Assembly (NCBI RefSeq): GCF_949987515.2
Contig: NC_082692.2
Span: 86,623,488-86,687,487 of the forward strand
Length of the DNA: 64,000 nucleotides
Reading direction: 5' to 3'
Source: Delphinus delphis
Taxonomy: Eukaryota > Chordata > Mammalia > Artiodactyla > Delphinidae
Below, piece after piece: positions 42,244 through 54,360 of the stretch (the first letter of the stretch is position 1; each line of letters begins with the position of its first letter). The notes under the pieces were generated by a model. It worked only from the letters and a program-made list of their open reading frames with translations, searched no databases and was not told the origin of the DNA. Made by a program: the position numbers and the translations under genes.

Positions 42244-43180
42244 ATGACACGGCACAGGAATATATCCCATATGAAGGAACAAGATAAAACCCCAGAAGAA
42301 CAACTAAGTGAAGTGGAGATAGGCAATCTACCCGAAGAAGAATTTAGAGTAATGATAGTACAGAGGATCCAAGATCTCAGAAAAAGAATGGAGGCACAGA
42401 TCAAGAAGATGCAAGAAATGTTTAACAAAGACCTTGAAGAACTAAAGAACAAACAAACCGAGATGAACAATACAGTGACTGAAATGAAAAATACACTAGA
42501 AGGAACAAACAGCATAATAACTGATGCAGAAGAATGGATAAGTGAACTGGAAGACAGAATGATGGAAATCACTGCCACGGAACAGAAGGAAAAAGAATGA
42601 AAAGAAATGAAGACAGTCTCAGAGACCTCTGGGACAACAATGAACACACCAACATTCACATTACAGGGGTCCTGGAAGGAGGAGAGAGAAAGGACCTGAG
42701 GAAATACTGGAAGCATTAATAGCTGAAAACTTCCCTAACATGGGAAAGGAAATAGTCACCCAAGTCCAGGAAGTGCAGAGAGTCCCAGGCAGGATAAACC
42801 CAAGGAGGAAAACACCGAGACACACAGCAATCAAACTGACAAAAATTAAAGACATAGAAAAAGATATTAAAAGCAACAAGGGAAAAGCAACAAATAACAC
42901 ACAAGGGAATTCCCATAACGGTATCAGCTGACTTCTCAGCAGAAATTCTGCAGGCCAGAAGGGAGTGGCACGATATATTTAAAATGATGAAAGTGATGAC
43001 AACCAAGAATATTCTACCCATCAAGGCTCTCATTCAGATTTGATGGAGAAATCAAAAGCTTTACAGACAAGCAAAAGCTAAGAGAATTCAGCACCACCAG
43101 ACCAGCTTTACAACAAATGCTAAAGCAACTTCTCTCGGTAGAAAAGGAAAGGCTACAATTAGAAAGAAGAAAATTATGAA
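42244..43180 (+). pseudogene. L1 ORF1 remnant (RNA-binding chaperone protein)
   Basis: The first 118 codons are open (42244-42600) and encode a Lys/Glu-rich coiled coil (MQEMFNKDLEELKNKQTEMN). A stop at 42598-42600 then interrupts it. ORF1-like coding continues in shifted frames: VPGRINPRRKTPRH near 42785-42825, and a block near 43085-43135 corresponding to the end of the L1 ORF1 C-terminal domain. In intact L1 this protein forms trimers that coat the RNA. Here the reading frame is split by at least one stop and more than one frameshift, so no functional protein is expected. Confidence 0.85.
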
Positions 43181-43529
43181 TAGAAAAGCTCTTCGGTAAA
43201 GGCAAACATACAGTAAATGTAGGAAATCATCCACACACAAATATGATATCAAAACCAGCAATGGTGAGAAGAGGAGAGCACAAATGCAGGAGATTGGAAA
43301 TGCATTTGAAATTAAAAGACCAGCAATGTAAAGCAATCTTGTGTATATATACACTGCTGTATCAAAACCTCATGGAAACTGCAGACTGAAAATCTACAAT
43401 AGACACACACACACAAAAGACAAAGGAATCCAAACACAACACTAACGTTAGTCATCCAATCACAAGAGAACAAAAGAGGAAGGGAAGAAAAAAGACTCAC
43501 AAAAACAAATCCAAAACAGTTAACAAAAT

Positions 43530-46500
43530 GGCAATAGGAACATACATTATCGATAATTACTTTAAACGTAAATGGATTAAGTGCTCCAACCAAAAGACAC
43601 AGGCTCACTGAATGGATATAAAAACAAGACCTGGATATATTGCTATCTACAAGACACCCACTTCAGATCGAGGGACAGGTACAGGCTGAAAGTGAGGGGA
43701 TGCTAAAAGGTATTCCGTGCAAATGGAAATCCAAAGAAAGCTGGAGTAGCAATACTCATATCAGACAAAATGGACTTTAAAATAAAGACCGTTACAAGAG
43801 ACAAAGAAGGATACGACACAACGATCAAGGGATCAATCCAAAAAGAAGATATAACAATTGTAACTATATATATGCACCCAACATAGGAGCACCTCAATAT
43901 ATAAGGGAAATTGTAACAGCCATAAAAGGAGAAATCGAAAGTAACACAATCATAGTGGGGGACTTTAACACCCCACTTTCACCAATGGACAGATCATCCA
44001 GACAGAAAATCAATCAGGAAACACAGACCTTACATGACACATTAGACCGGGTGGATTTAATTGATATTTACAGAGCATTCCATCCAAAAGCAGCAGAATG
44101 CACATTCTTCACAAGTGCCCATGGAACATTCTCCAGGACTGATCACATGCTGGGCCAACAAAGTGAGCCTCAGTAAATTTAAGAAAACTGAAATCACATC
44201 AAGCACCTTTTCCGATGACAACACTATGAGACTAGAAATCAACTACAAGAAAAAAAACTGTGAAACACTAAACACGTGGAGGCCAAACAACAATATGCTA
44301 CTCCACAACCACTGGATCCCTGAAGAGATCAAAGAGGAAATCAAAAAATATCTGGAGACAAATGAAAATGAAAGCACAATGATCCAAAACCTATGGAATG
44401 CAGAAAAAGCAATTCTGAGAGTGTACTTTATAGCAATACAATCTCACCTCAGCAAACAAGAAGAATCTCAAGTAAACAACCTAAGCTTACACCTAAAGCA
44501 ACTAGAGAAAGAAGAACAAACAGGACCCAAAGTTCGTAGAAGGAAAGATATCATACAGATCAGAGCAGAAATAAATGAAATAGAGATGAAGAAAACAATA
44601 GCAAAGATCAATGAAACTAAAAGCCGGTTCTTTAAAAAGACAAACAAAATTGATAAACTTCTAGCCAGACTCATCCAGAAAAAAAACAGAGGGCTCAGAT
44701 CAATAAAATTACAAATGAAAAAGAAGTTACAACTGACACCACCACAGAAATACAAAGGATCATCAGAGACTGCTATAAGCAACCATATGCCAATAAAATG
44801 GACAACTTGGAAAAAAATGGACAAATTCTTAGAAAGGTACAACCTTCTAAGACTGAACTAGGAAGAAATAGAAAACATGAACAGACTAATCACACAAGTA
44901 GTGAAATTGAAACTGTGATTAAAAATCTTCCAACAAACAGAAGTCCAGGACCAGATGGCTTCAGAGGCAAAGTCTCTCAAACATTTAGAGAAGACTTAAC
45001 AGCTACCCTTCTGAAACTGTTCCAAAAACGTGCAGAGGAAGGAACACTCCCAAACCCACTCTATGAGGCCACCATCACTCATACCACACACAAAAAAAGA
45101 AAATTACAGGCCAATATCACAGATGAACCCAGGTGCAAAAATCCTCAACAAAATATTAGCAATCCCCATCCACCAAACCATTAAAAGGATCGTACACCAT
45201 GAGCAAGTGGGATTTATCCCAGGGATGCAAGGATTCTTCAATATCCACAAATCAATCGGTGTGATATACCACATCAACAAACTGAAGAATATAAACCACA
45301 CGATCATCTCAAGCGATGCAGAAAAAGCTTTTGACAAAGTTCAACACCCACTTATGATAAACACTCTCCACAAAGTGTACACAGAGGAAACATACCTCAA
45401 CATAATAACGGCCGTATATGACAAACCCACAGCAAACATCATTCTCAGTGGTGGAAAACTGAAAGCATTTCCTCTAAGATCAGGAACAAGACAAGGATGT
45501 CCACTCTCACCACTTTTGTTCAGCATAGTTTTGGAACTCCTAGCCATGGCAGTCAGAGAAGAAAAGGAAATAAAAGGAATCCAAATTGGAAAAGAAGAAG
45601 TAAAACTGACACTGTTTGCAGATGACATGATACTATACATACGAAATCCTAAAGTTGCCACCAGAAAACCACTAGAGCTCATTAATGAGTTTGGTAAAAT
45701 TGCAGGATACAAAATGAATACACAGCAATCTGTTGCATTTCTATACACTAACAATGAAAGATCAGAAAGACTAATTAAAGAAACAATCCCATTTACCATC
45801 GCATCAAAAAGAATAAACTACCTAGGAAGAAACCTACCTAAGGAGGCAAAAGACCTGTACACTGAAAACTATGTCACCGATGAAAGAAATCGAAGATGAC
45901 ACACAGATGGAAAGATATAGCATGTTCTTGGATTGGAAGAATCAATATTGTGAAAATGACTATACCACCCAAGGCAATCTACAGATTCAGTGCAATCCCT
46001 GTCAAACTACCAAAGGCACTTTTCACAGAACTAGAACAAAAAATCCTAAAATTTGTATGGAGGCACAAAAAACCCTGAATAGCCAAAGCAATCTTGAGAA
46101 AGAAAACTGGAGCTGGAGGAATCAGGCTCCCTGACATCAGACTATACTTCAAAGCTACAGTCATCAAAACAGGATGATACTGGCACAACAACAGAAATCT
46201 AGCTCAATGGAACAGGATAGAAAGCCCAGAGATAAACCCACACACCTATGGTCAATAAATATATGATAAAGGATGCAAGACTATACACTGGAGAAAAGAC
46301 AATCTCTTCAATAAATGGTGCTGGTAAAACTGGACCACTACATGTAGAAGAATTAGAACACTCTCCAACACCATACTCAAAATGGATTAAAGACCTAAAT
46401 GTAAGACCAGATACTATAAACTCTTAGAGGAAAACATAGGCAGAACACTCTTTGCCATAAATTGCAGCAAGATCCTTTTTGATCTGTCTCCTAGAGTAAT

Positions 46501-47376
46501 GGAAATAAAAACAAAAATAAACAAATGGGACCTAATTAAACTCAGAAGCTTCTGCACATCAAAGGAAACCGTAAACAAAACGAAAAGACAACCCACAGAA
46601 TGGGAAAAAATATTTGCAAACAATGCGACTGACAAGGCGTTAATCTCCAAAATTTACAAACAGCTCATGTGACTCAATATCAAAAAAACAAGCAACCGAA
46701 TCAAAAAATGGGCAGAAGACCTAAATAGACGTTTCTCCAAAGGAGACATACAGATGGCCAAGAGGCACATGAAAAGATGCTCAACGTCACTAATTAGAGA
46801 AATGCAATCAAAACTACAATGAGATATTACCTCACACCAGTCCGAATGGCCATCATCAAAAAGCCTAAGAGCAATGAATGCTGGAGAGGGTGTGGAGAAA
46901 AGGGAACCCTCCTACACTGTTGGTGGGAATGTAAATTGGTGCAGCTACTATGGAGAACAGTATGGAGGTTCCTTAAAAAACTAAAAAGAGAGCTACCGTA
47001 TGATCCAGCAATCCCACTCCTGGGCATATATCCGGAGAATAACATGGTTCGAAAAGATACATGCACCCCAATGTTCACTGCAGGGCTGTTTACAATACCT
47101 AAGACATGGAAGCAACCTAAATGTCCATCGACAGATGAATGGATAAAGAAGGTGCAGTACATATACACAATGGAATGTTACTCAGCCATTAAAAAGAATG
47201 AAATAATGCCATTTGCAGCAACATGGATGGACCTGGAGATTATCATACTAAGTGATGTTAAGTCAGACGGAGAAAGACAAATATCATATGATATTGCTGA
47301 TATGCGGAATCTAAAAAGAATGATACAAATGAACTTCTTTACAAAACAGAAACCGCCTCACAGATTTAGAGAATGA
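43530..47376 (+). pseudogene. L1 ORF2 remnant (endonuclease and reverse transcriptase)
   Basis: The endonuclease region is recognised by VGDFNTPLSPMDRSS (from about 43960) and by HGTFSRTDHMLG. A long open block (44061-44861) links it to the reverse transcriptase, which starts near RSPGPDGF (44940). A frameshift lies near 45100, after which 45030-45899 is open and carries [22 protein letters not shown] and the catalytic FADDMILY. More stops follow, then the C-terminal cysteine-rich block ([18 protein letters not shown]) within 46819-47376. The protein is therefore in at least four pieces. Its catalytic motifs are still readable, which suggests moderate rather than ancient age. Confidence 0.9.
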
Positions 47377-48029
47377 ACTACGGTTACCGGGGGAAGAGGT
47401 GTGGGGAAGGGATAGAGTGGGAGTCTGGGATTGACACGTACTCACTGCTATATTTAAAACAGATAACCAACAAGGAGCTACTGTATAGCACAGAGAACTT
47501 GGCTCAGTATTCTGTAATTACCTAAACGGAAAAAGAATTTGAAAAAGAATAGACACATGTATCTGTATAACTGAATCCCTTTGCTGTGTCTACCTGAAAC
47601 TAATACAACATTGTTAATCAACTGTACTGTAATGTAAAATAAAAATTTTTTTTAAATTAAAAAGAAGATTTTAAAGTAGAAAAAATTAAATTCAGAAAAG
47701 TGCAAAGAAGGGAATGATTATTTATATTCTTATCACCCAGAATTAAACATGGTTAATCTCTTGACAGGAAAAAAAAAACACCACCACCAAAAAAACCCCA
47801 CTATGACTTAGTTGTGGTCACTGCATTTCCAGGGGATGGTTGCACATCATAGAGAAGAGCCTGGTTGCTAATAGTTAAGCAAAGAGTGAACCATAGAGGT
47901 TTTCAGAAGCTCTGGAAATACAACACTGTTAAGAGCTGATACCATCTTGGGATCTGTATAGATTTAGGTTTTACCTTGGCTGCTCATAAAGAAGATTAAT
48001 TACAGTAACGCAGTAGTAGTTGAACTGTG

Positions 48030-48260
48030 CACTAAAAGCAGCGTCTAGCCTTATATACCACGCATGGTAGGTGCTCAATAAAACTGAATTAGCTTGAGAT
48101 TCCAAGGCAGACTAAAGATCCAAACGAAAAATAAACTTGACTCTGCCATTAGCAAGCCAGGCTGCCCTAGGAAAGTCACTTCACTTCTCTGAAACTTCTC
48201 GGCTCTTCTACCATCTTATCCCCAGAGACAATATCTTGGGGCTCGGTGGAAACTGCCGTT
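48030..48260 (+). mobile_element. MIR/L2-type relics
   Basis: 'catggtaggtgctcaataaa' (a 3' end block) is followed by 'aggaaagtcacttcacttct' (MIR core). These look like two adjoining old fragments. Confidence 0.5.
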
Positions 48261-48884
48261 CCTCCAGCTTATTGACTGGTTAGTAAATTCTCAACATTTC
48301 ATTCTCACTCCAAGCTAGACGTAGAACCTTCCACAATTGAGTACCTCATGGAAAGCACAGAGGGCATCAATACATATCTGTCTGTGATGATGGAGATAAG
48401 ATGGCAAAGAAGACCATTAATCAAACTCGTATGAATAATGGATTACCATTATCTGGATTACGCCTCCCCCACCACTGGTGTCCTGTTGCTCACCGGTCTA
48501 GATGGACGGCTGGATAAAAATGAACAGCTAAGCCTGACATTTTAGATGAAATGGAAATGATAGCTCAATTGAGTAAAGTACGGGGGCCGTTCCACCTTGG
48601 TTGATTCCAGCTTTCTGTTTCAACGACAGCCACTTTAATCGGAGGGCGTCCCAGAGACTAATTTCGATGGCTTCTGCACCTCTAGGAAGACTGGTTACTG
48701 AAGCATAACTCTAAGACCTTATCGATCCAGAACTGCTTGTTCATATTTCTTGAAACCATCTCCACACGTTATCTATGCGTGGCACTGTCGGGGACGTAGA
48801 GACGTCTCTAGGAAGACCGCACTTGGCTTCAAGGTCCTGACATGTGAGATTGGGTCACAAGGCATTTATTCCTGTATCCAACAG

Positions 48885-49215
48885 ATGTTTCTTGGGTGCC
48901 TACCCCCTGCCAGGAGCTGTCTGAGCACAAGGAGTCTAAGTAGGAAATGGCCCTACTGGGGGAGGGGTGCTTTAGCCAGAGCCGTACGGAAGCTTTGCTG
49001 GAGATGAGCCACACTGAGCCGGGCCAGGATCTGGGGGGATAAAATAAGAGCAGGGGGCAGGTTCTGACTGCAGGTGGCAGAAGAAAGAATGGTCAAGCGC
49101 TGATGAAATCGGGAGGGTGGTGAGGAAGCTGACTCAGTGAGGGTAGGGCCGACCAGGGAAGGTTCCCTGGAGGAGCCCTGGCACTGTGCCTTAAAGGCTG
49201 AAGAAAAGGGCATAG
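48885..49215 (-). mobile_element. L2-like relic, inverted
   Basis: 'tgtttcttgggtgcctaccc' is a diverged inverted L2 3' end, followed by 'gaaggttccctggaggagcc', as in the other inverted copies. Confidence 0.5.
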
Positions 49216-50779
49216 GTTGGCGGGGACAGCCTGCATTACCTCCAGGACGGTCTCGCTTCCCTTGAGATCTTATGATGTTACACTATGCAACCAGGTTTGG
49301 AGATCATTTTAGTCTCCCTGGTGAGAGCGTAGCTTTCTTTTCCTTTCTGGTTTCAAAATGACATCATCAAGACCCAGCATAGGTGACGGCAGCTTCACAG
49401 CCCGGCTAGGATGCTACTGATGAATCAACTGGGAAATTAAAACAACAGACGAAGGAAAAAGAAAAGCCTTCTTCAGACGTCTATTTCTCCGTCTTAATTA
49501 CCTACAGGAAGATCCAGAACAGGTGTTCAGTACCTGAAAATTTACGGGTAATTATTTGGCGGCTCGACCCTTGGGTATACTGGGGTGTAATCCTTTTAAC
49601 GCTAAGCAGTTTCACAATAACAGGGATTTGACACTTACCTAAATATGATCATTTTGTGTGCTTTAAAAGAGAGAACATCTGTTTTTCTCTGTGCATTTGC
49701 TTCCATAATATCCCCAAACACTCATATATTTTCCTCCTATATAATATCCATGGAATGGGTTCCTTTTCGAAAGGGGCAGATGTTGATCTACTTCAGCTTA
49801 ACACGAGGAGCAGTGGTGGGCTGAGGTTGGCCCCCTTACTCACAGCAAGCCTGGGTGGGGGGACCCAACAGGCTGATGGGACCTAGCAGGGACACACCGT
49901 TGACGGCTCTAAGAAATCTTGCGAGGAAGCGGCGATGATGGTACACGCTGTTCCCCCAGAAAACTGGGTCTGCTTTAGGAATGCCAGCTCTTGGCCGTGC
50001 TGCTGTTCATTAACCTTCTCGAACTGACCGGGTGACGTTCCAAAGACACGCCTCTGCAACAGAGCCTTCCTGGAAGTATACACACCGTCCTCTCCTGGAG
50101 ATTCCCTCCTGGTGAGGGGCCATGGAGAGAACCTCCCTGAACCTTGACCTCAGAACTTGGGACGCGCCGCTTGTCCAAAACCACCAGGTTCACTTAGTTA
50201 ACAGAAATAACCTGGTGACATCCAAGCGGCTCTAAACGAAAGTCCAAATGTAACAGCAGCCTTCCTGCCTGGTATGGACTCATGGACTCCGTGATGATGC
50301 TCAAAGGAGCTGTAGATGGAGAATGGCCACAGTTTGGTTTTCTAGATGAAAAGCTCACGCCTAAGCTAATGGCTGATGACCCAAAGGGACTATGGCCTCC
50401 TGAAGGGCAGGCAGGGTGATGACTTGCTGATTTTGCCTTTCTAGCACCAAAAAGGATATTCAGTGTAACAGATGCTCAGTAAATGCAGGCGAGCAGAAAT
50501 GAATGTAAGCGTGCGCGTAGGCTCTCTTTGTGCTTTCTACTTAACAACAGGAAGAAGTCTGAGCAGAGTCTTGAATGTCCGTGAGGGGCTTAGTCATCTC
50601 TAGTCCACGGGACTTCACTCTGCCCCAATGGCGTGGGTGGTATTCGAGGCTCGGAGGTACAGCTTCCCGCCATAATGAAGGAAACGCACAGAGCCTCGAT
50701 CGTGTGACTCAGGACGAGGGCAAATGCAAGCCTGGGCTTCTCTGCCTGGGCCTGGGGCCTCCGGGTCAAGGGCTCTGGG

Positions 50780-50912
50780 ACTTGTGCACCGCAACACCTG
50801 GGGATCTTGGTAAAATGCAGATTCTGATTCTGTACGTCTGAGGGCCCAGATTCTGTGTTTCTCACAACCCTCCCCATGCTGCTGTCCCAGTCTTTGCGCC
50901 ACACTTTGAATA
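50780..50912 (+). mobile_element. MER5A-like relic, partial
   Basis: Contains 'aaaatgcagattctgattct' and ends 'cacactttgaataacaagg', matching the middle and end of MER5A. The 5' end is missing. Confidence 0.65.
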
Positions 50913-51269
50913 ACAAGGCTCTAGGGAGGCGTTTCAGAGTGGCCTCCTCCCACTAAAAGCAAGATGCTCTCAGATAGTTCACGTGGAGAAAGTTACTTCC
51001 TTTAGGAAGAAAACCTCAGTTTGGGCTAGTCTTACCACTTCTGTGATACTAGCCCATCTCCTTAGACAGAGAGAAAGGCAGCAGGAGGCAGTGGAGAGAA
51101 CGGGCCCCAGGCAGCCAGCGCTAGGCAGGTACCAGTGACAAGCACCAGGATTTAATAACACTGCCTCGTGTCCGCTGTATTGATTGGACACCTTCCATTC
51201 ATGTCAAGGGATGCTGATTTTCTGACTGAGCTAGGGATACAGCATTTCCTTTCAAATTCTCCTTCGTTT

Positions 51270-52010
51270 ACAACCCAATCCAAAAATGGGCAGAAGACCT
51301 AAATAGACATTTCTCCAAAGAAGACATACAGATGGCCAAGAGGCACATGAAAAGATGCTCAACATTACTAATTATCAGAGAAATGCAAATCAAAGCGACA
51401 ATGGGGTATTACCTCACAGCGGTTAGAACGGGCATCATCAGAAAATCTACAAACGAATGCTGGAGAGGGTGTGGAGAAAAGGGAATCCGACTACCAGGCA
51501 TATACCCAGAAAAACCCATAATTCAAAAGACACATGCACCCCAGTGTTCACTGCAGCACTATTTACAATAGCCAGGTCAAGGAAGCAACCTAAATGCCCA
51601 TCGACAGACGAATGGATAAAGAAGATGTGGTATATAAAGACAGTGGAATATTAGCCCTAAAAAGGAACGCAGCTGGGTCATTTGTAGAGACGTGGATGGA
51701 CCCAGAGACTGTCACACAGAGTGAAGTAAGTCAGAAAGAGAAAAACAAATATCGTATATTAATGCATATACGTGGAATCTAGAAAATTGGTACAGATGAA
51801 CCGGTTTGCAGGGCAGAAATAGAGACACAGATGTAGAGAACAAACGTATGGACACCAAGTTGGGGAAAGCGGGGGGGCGGGGGGGACAATGGTGGTGGGG
51901 GGATGAATTGGGAGATCGGGATTGACATATATACACTAATATGTATGAAATAGATAACTAATAAGAACCTGCTGTATCAAAAAAAATAAAATAAAATTCA
52001 AAAAAGAAAA
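51270..52010 (+). mobile_element. L1 3' fragment with internal deletion
   Basis: It begins at the 'aaaaatgggcagaagaccta' block of late ORF2 and ends in an A-rich tail near 52010. Compared with 46890-47030 of the large L1, roughly 115-120 bp is missing at about 51490, just after 'gtgtggagaaaaggga'. It ends about 0.6 kb from the 88-bp PDZRN3 exon. Confidence 0.9.
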
Positions 52011-52595
52011 AAATTTACCTTAGTTTAAAGGAGTTGGGTTAAGTTAAAGGGAAAGAGAAAGCAAACAGCGGTTCTGGTGTATCAGATATAACAAAACAAC
52101 TGTAAGGCAGAGTGGGCCACACGCGGCAGATACTGTGGGAACTCAGTGACCCTCCAGATATCACATGCAAACTCTTAGAGACAGGAGCATTTTTCCAGGG
52201 AGAGCCCACAGCTTCCATCAGATTCTCAAAGGTGTGAGAAAGTAAGATGGAACTAAAGAACCCACTGCTATAAAGTTAACGAAATATCAAAGATTTACAA
52301 AGTCGACATCCTACTCCAAAAATCTAGCTCCTGAGATATTTCGTAGCTTTTTAAAGACCTCTGCTTTGTCACAATGATCCTGAAAAAGCAGTGCTGTCCT
52401 ATAAAGGTTATTAAATAGCCCTTCTTCTTGCAAAGCAGTGTTCCAGGGAGGCCTCAACCCACTGAACGCGGCTCTTCTAAAAGAAATCCACGAGAGGTGG
52501 ACATTCCATGAGCATCCGTAATCTCAATGCATGCTGCTAGAGACATATTAGCCTTCACAGCGACTATTGAAACGAGCCAGGGACGTGCTTCTTAC

Positions 52596-52683
52596 CTCCA
52601 GCTCCAGCTCCTCTCTCTCCATCTCCTGATGGATGCCTTCAATGTAGTCATTTGGATCGTAGTATTCATGGGCTGAGGGATGC
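52596..52683 (-). CDS. PDZRN3: PDZRN3 exon: acidic linker between PDZ1 and PDZ2
   Basis: This 88-bp exon completes the Glu codon begun upstream and adds 29 residues, [16 protein letters not shown] through EELELE. It has no domain of its own. It is a Tyr- and Glu-rich connector running into the second PDZ domain. The acceptor has a strong polypyrimidine tract ending TTCAG at 52684, and the donor reads GTAAGA at 52595-52590. Because 88 is not a multiple of three, skipping this exon would shift the frame, unlike the four exons downstream. L1 3' fragments in the same orientation lie on both sides, about 0.2 and 0.6 kb away. Confidence 0.95.
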
Positions 52684-52894
52684 CTGAAAAAAGATGAAAG
52701 ATCGTTAAGGCCCTGCTTGCGGTTCTAAGTATCTGTTCCCATCACCAGGCCCATCAGTGCCACAGGGGCTGTTCTCGGAGGCTGGGGTTCTTACTCAGTT
52801 CACTTCCCTCTGGTTGCGTTTCCCGGCACAGTCAGGACCTCCCTCACAATATTTCCACCATCTTCTCTAAAGCCCATTTCCTCCACAAGAAGGA

Positions 52895-53165
52895 GTTTAG
52901 ATGCAGGTTGAGGGCGAGGGATGGAGTGGGAGATTGGGGTAAGCACACGTAAGCTAGTATACGGAGAATGGATCAACAACAAGGTCCCACACTCTAGAGC
53001 ACAGGGAACTATATTCAATATCCTATGATTAAACCATAATGGAAAAGAATATAAAAAAGAATGTATATATATGCATAATGAATCACTTTGCTGTACAGCA
53101 GAAATTAACACAACATTGTAAATCAACTATACTGCAATGAAAAAACTTGTTAAGAAAAAAAAAGA
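52895..53165 (+). mobile_element. L1 3' UTR fragment
   Basis: Only the last 270 bp of an L1 is present ('gggagattggggtaagcaca', then 'agagcacagggaactatatt' and 'caactatactgcaatgaaa') with an A-rich end. It is antisense to PDZRN3 and lies about 210 bp upstream, in gene direction, of the acceptor of the 88-bp exon. Confidence 0.9.
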
Positions 53166-54307
53166 TGCACGGTGAGAGAGGGACTGGCTTCGTGGTTTGC
53201 AGTGATCATTCCCTGGCCCACTAGTCATGTGAGTCAATGTGACTAATTTCTAACTCAGTCTGTAGGTGGGAGACAAACTCTTATTGACTGCTCATGGCTT
53301 CATTCTTAGATTTTATCTCTGGGGAGAAAAAAGCTTCACTTCAGGCAACACTTAAAGACACGTGCCGGCCTCTGAGATAGGTTCAAAGGGCTGTGAAACT
53401 GAAACTGCTATGCTGTCATCTAGGACGTTTCTTTTCAAACTTCTTTGATTGTCTCGCAACGAGAAATACATTTGACATCACCCAGTATACACGTATACGT
53501 AGGCAGAACACGTGCATACAGGCACCCATATAATGCGTGTGTGTATATATGCAGACCCGCATGCGTACACACGCCTAGGAGAACGGAAGCTTGCATTTCT
53601 CTAGGTTAACAAGCGTACAGCACAATTCACAGAGCCCACCACCTCTTTGGAAACACCACTAATGGAACCTCTAGGACCAAAGCCAGCAGGAATTACAACA
53701 TGCTCAGTCAGGTCTGTGGCTCTGAAAGGTGTCAGATGCGGATGGAGAGCTTCAGCCTGATGGTTGGCTGGGGACCCAAACCTCCGCGTTCTCAAAGGTC
53801 AACAGGGCAATCAGTGGGCTCTGGTCTTCTCACCCAGGCACTTAGTTTTGAAACAACAGACCAGACATGAGCGGTCGTTCAAACAAGGGCTGGCTTTCAA
53901 TTTTCTGCACCCATCAGGCAAATATGCTGCCTGCACTTAAGGGGCTGTTAGTACTGAGGACGCTGCTGGAAGGCCTGGGCTTTCAAGCCTCAGGGTAATC
54001 CCCCCCCACCCCCACCCCCCCATTCAGCCCTGATGCACACTCCTGCTGTCCTCTGACCTCGCAGCCAGAAGCAGGAGAGCACTGACCTCCGCACTCTTCT
54101 GACATTTCTCAAATTGCCCCTTGGGGGAAGAGTCATGTCACGTTAACTAGACTTAAGAGGAAATTAAGGGTTTAGCTTCTAAAAGGCCTGTCACTGTGAC
54201 GGTTCAACATCGAGAGTCAGGAGTAGCCTTAAAGGCCTCATCAATGTGAAAGGCAGTTTGGGCCTAAAACGTCAAACAACTGATTTGAATGACTAGTCAG
54301 TGAATCA

Positions 54308-54360
54308 TCCTAGCAACTGGCAAGCTATGGAGTTTCCTAGCAACTGGCAAGCTATGGAGT
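54308..54360 (+). repeat. 27-bp-period tandem duplication
   Basis: A 26-bp word, beginning tcctagcaactgg and ending ctatggagt, occurs at 54308-54333 and identically at 54335-54360 with one base between. It lies in a PDZRN3 intron. Confidence 0.97.

Larger units (their letters stand above)
41252..47660 (+). mobile_element. Nearly full-length LINE-1, degenerate
   Basis: A 6.4-kb L1 sits on the plus strand, antisense to PDZRN3. It has a 5' region (41.25-42.24 kb), a broken ORF1, a long spacer, a broken ORF2 with endonuclease, reverse transcriptase and cysteine-rich parts, a 3' UTR with a G-rich tract near 47.39 kb, and an A-rich tail near 47640. A 10-bp match, taaaaagaag, occurs at 41242-41251 and 47658-47667 and may be a target-site duplication; it is short and in A-rich sequence, so the ends are approximate. 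Multiple stops and frameshifts make it non-autonomous. The family resembles L1s of artiodactyls and cetaceans. Confidence 0.9.
37091..52595 (-). other. PDZRN3: PDZRN3 intron, 15.5 kb
   Basis: GT-AG intron between the acidic linker exon and the first PDZ2 exon. It contains L2- and MIR-like relics (about 38.0-38.6 kb), a CHR SINE (40769-41130), a nearly full-length L1 (41252-47660), further MIR/L2 relics (48.0-49.2 kb), a MER5A-like relic (50.8-50.9 kb) and an L1 3' fragment (51.27-52.01 kb). The stretch 38.6-40.7 kb appears unique. No extra exon was recognised. Confidence 0.85.

Noticed and set aside
42225..42716. A 163-codon minus-strand frame rich in Ser, Phe and Ile.
   Set aside because: It is antisense to the L1 ORF1 remnant.
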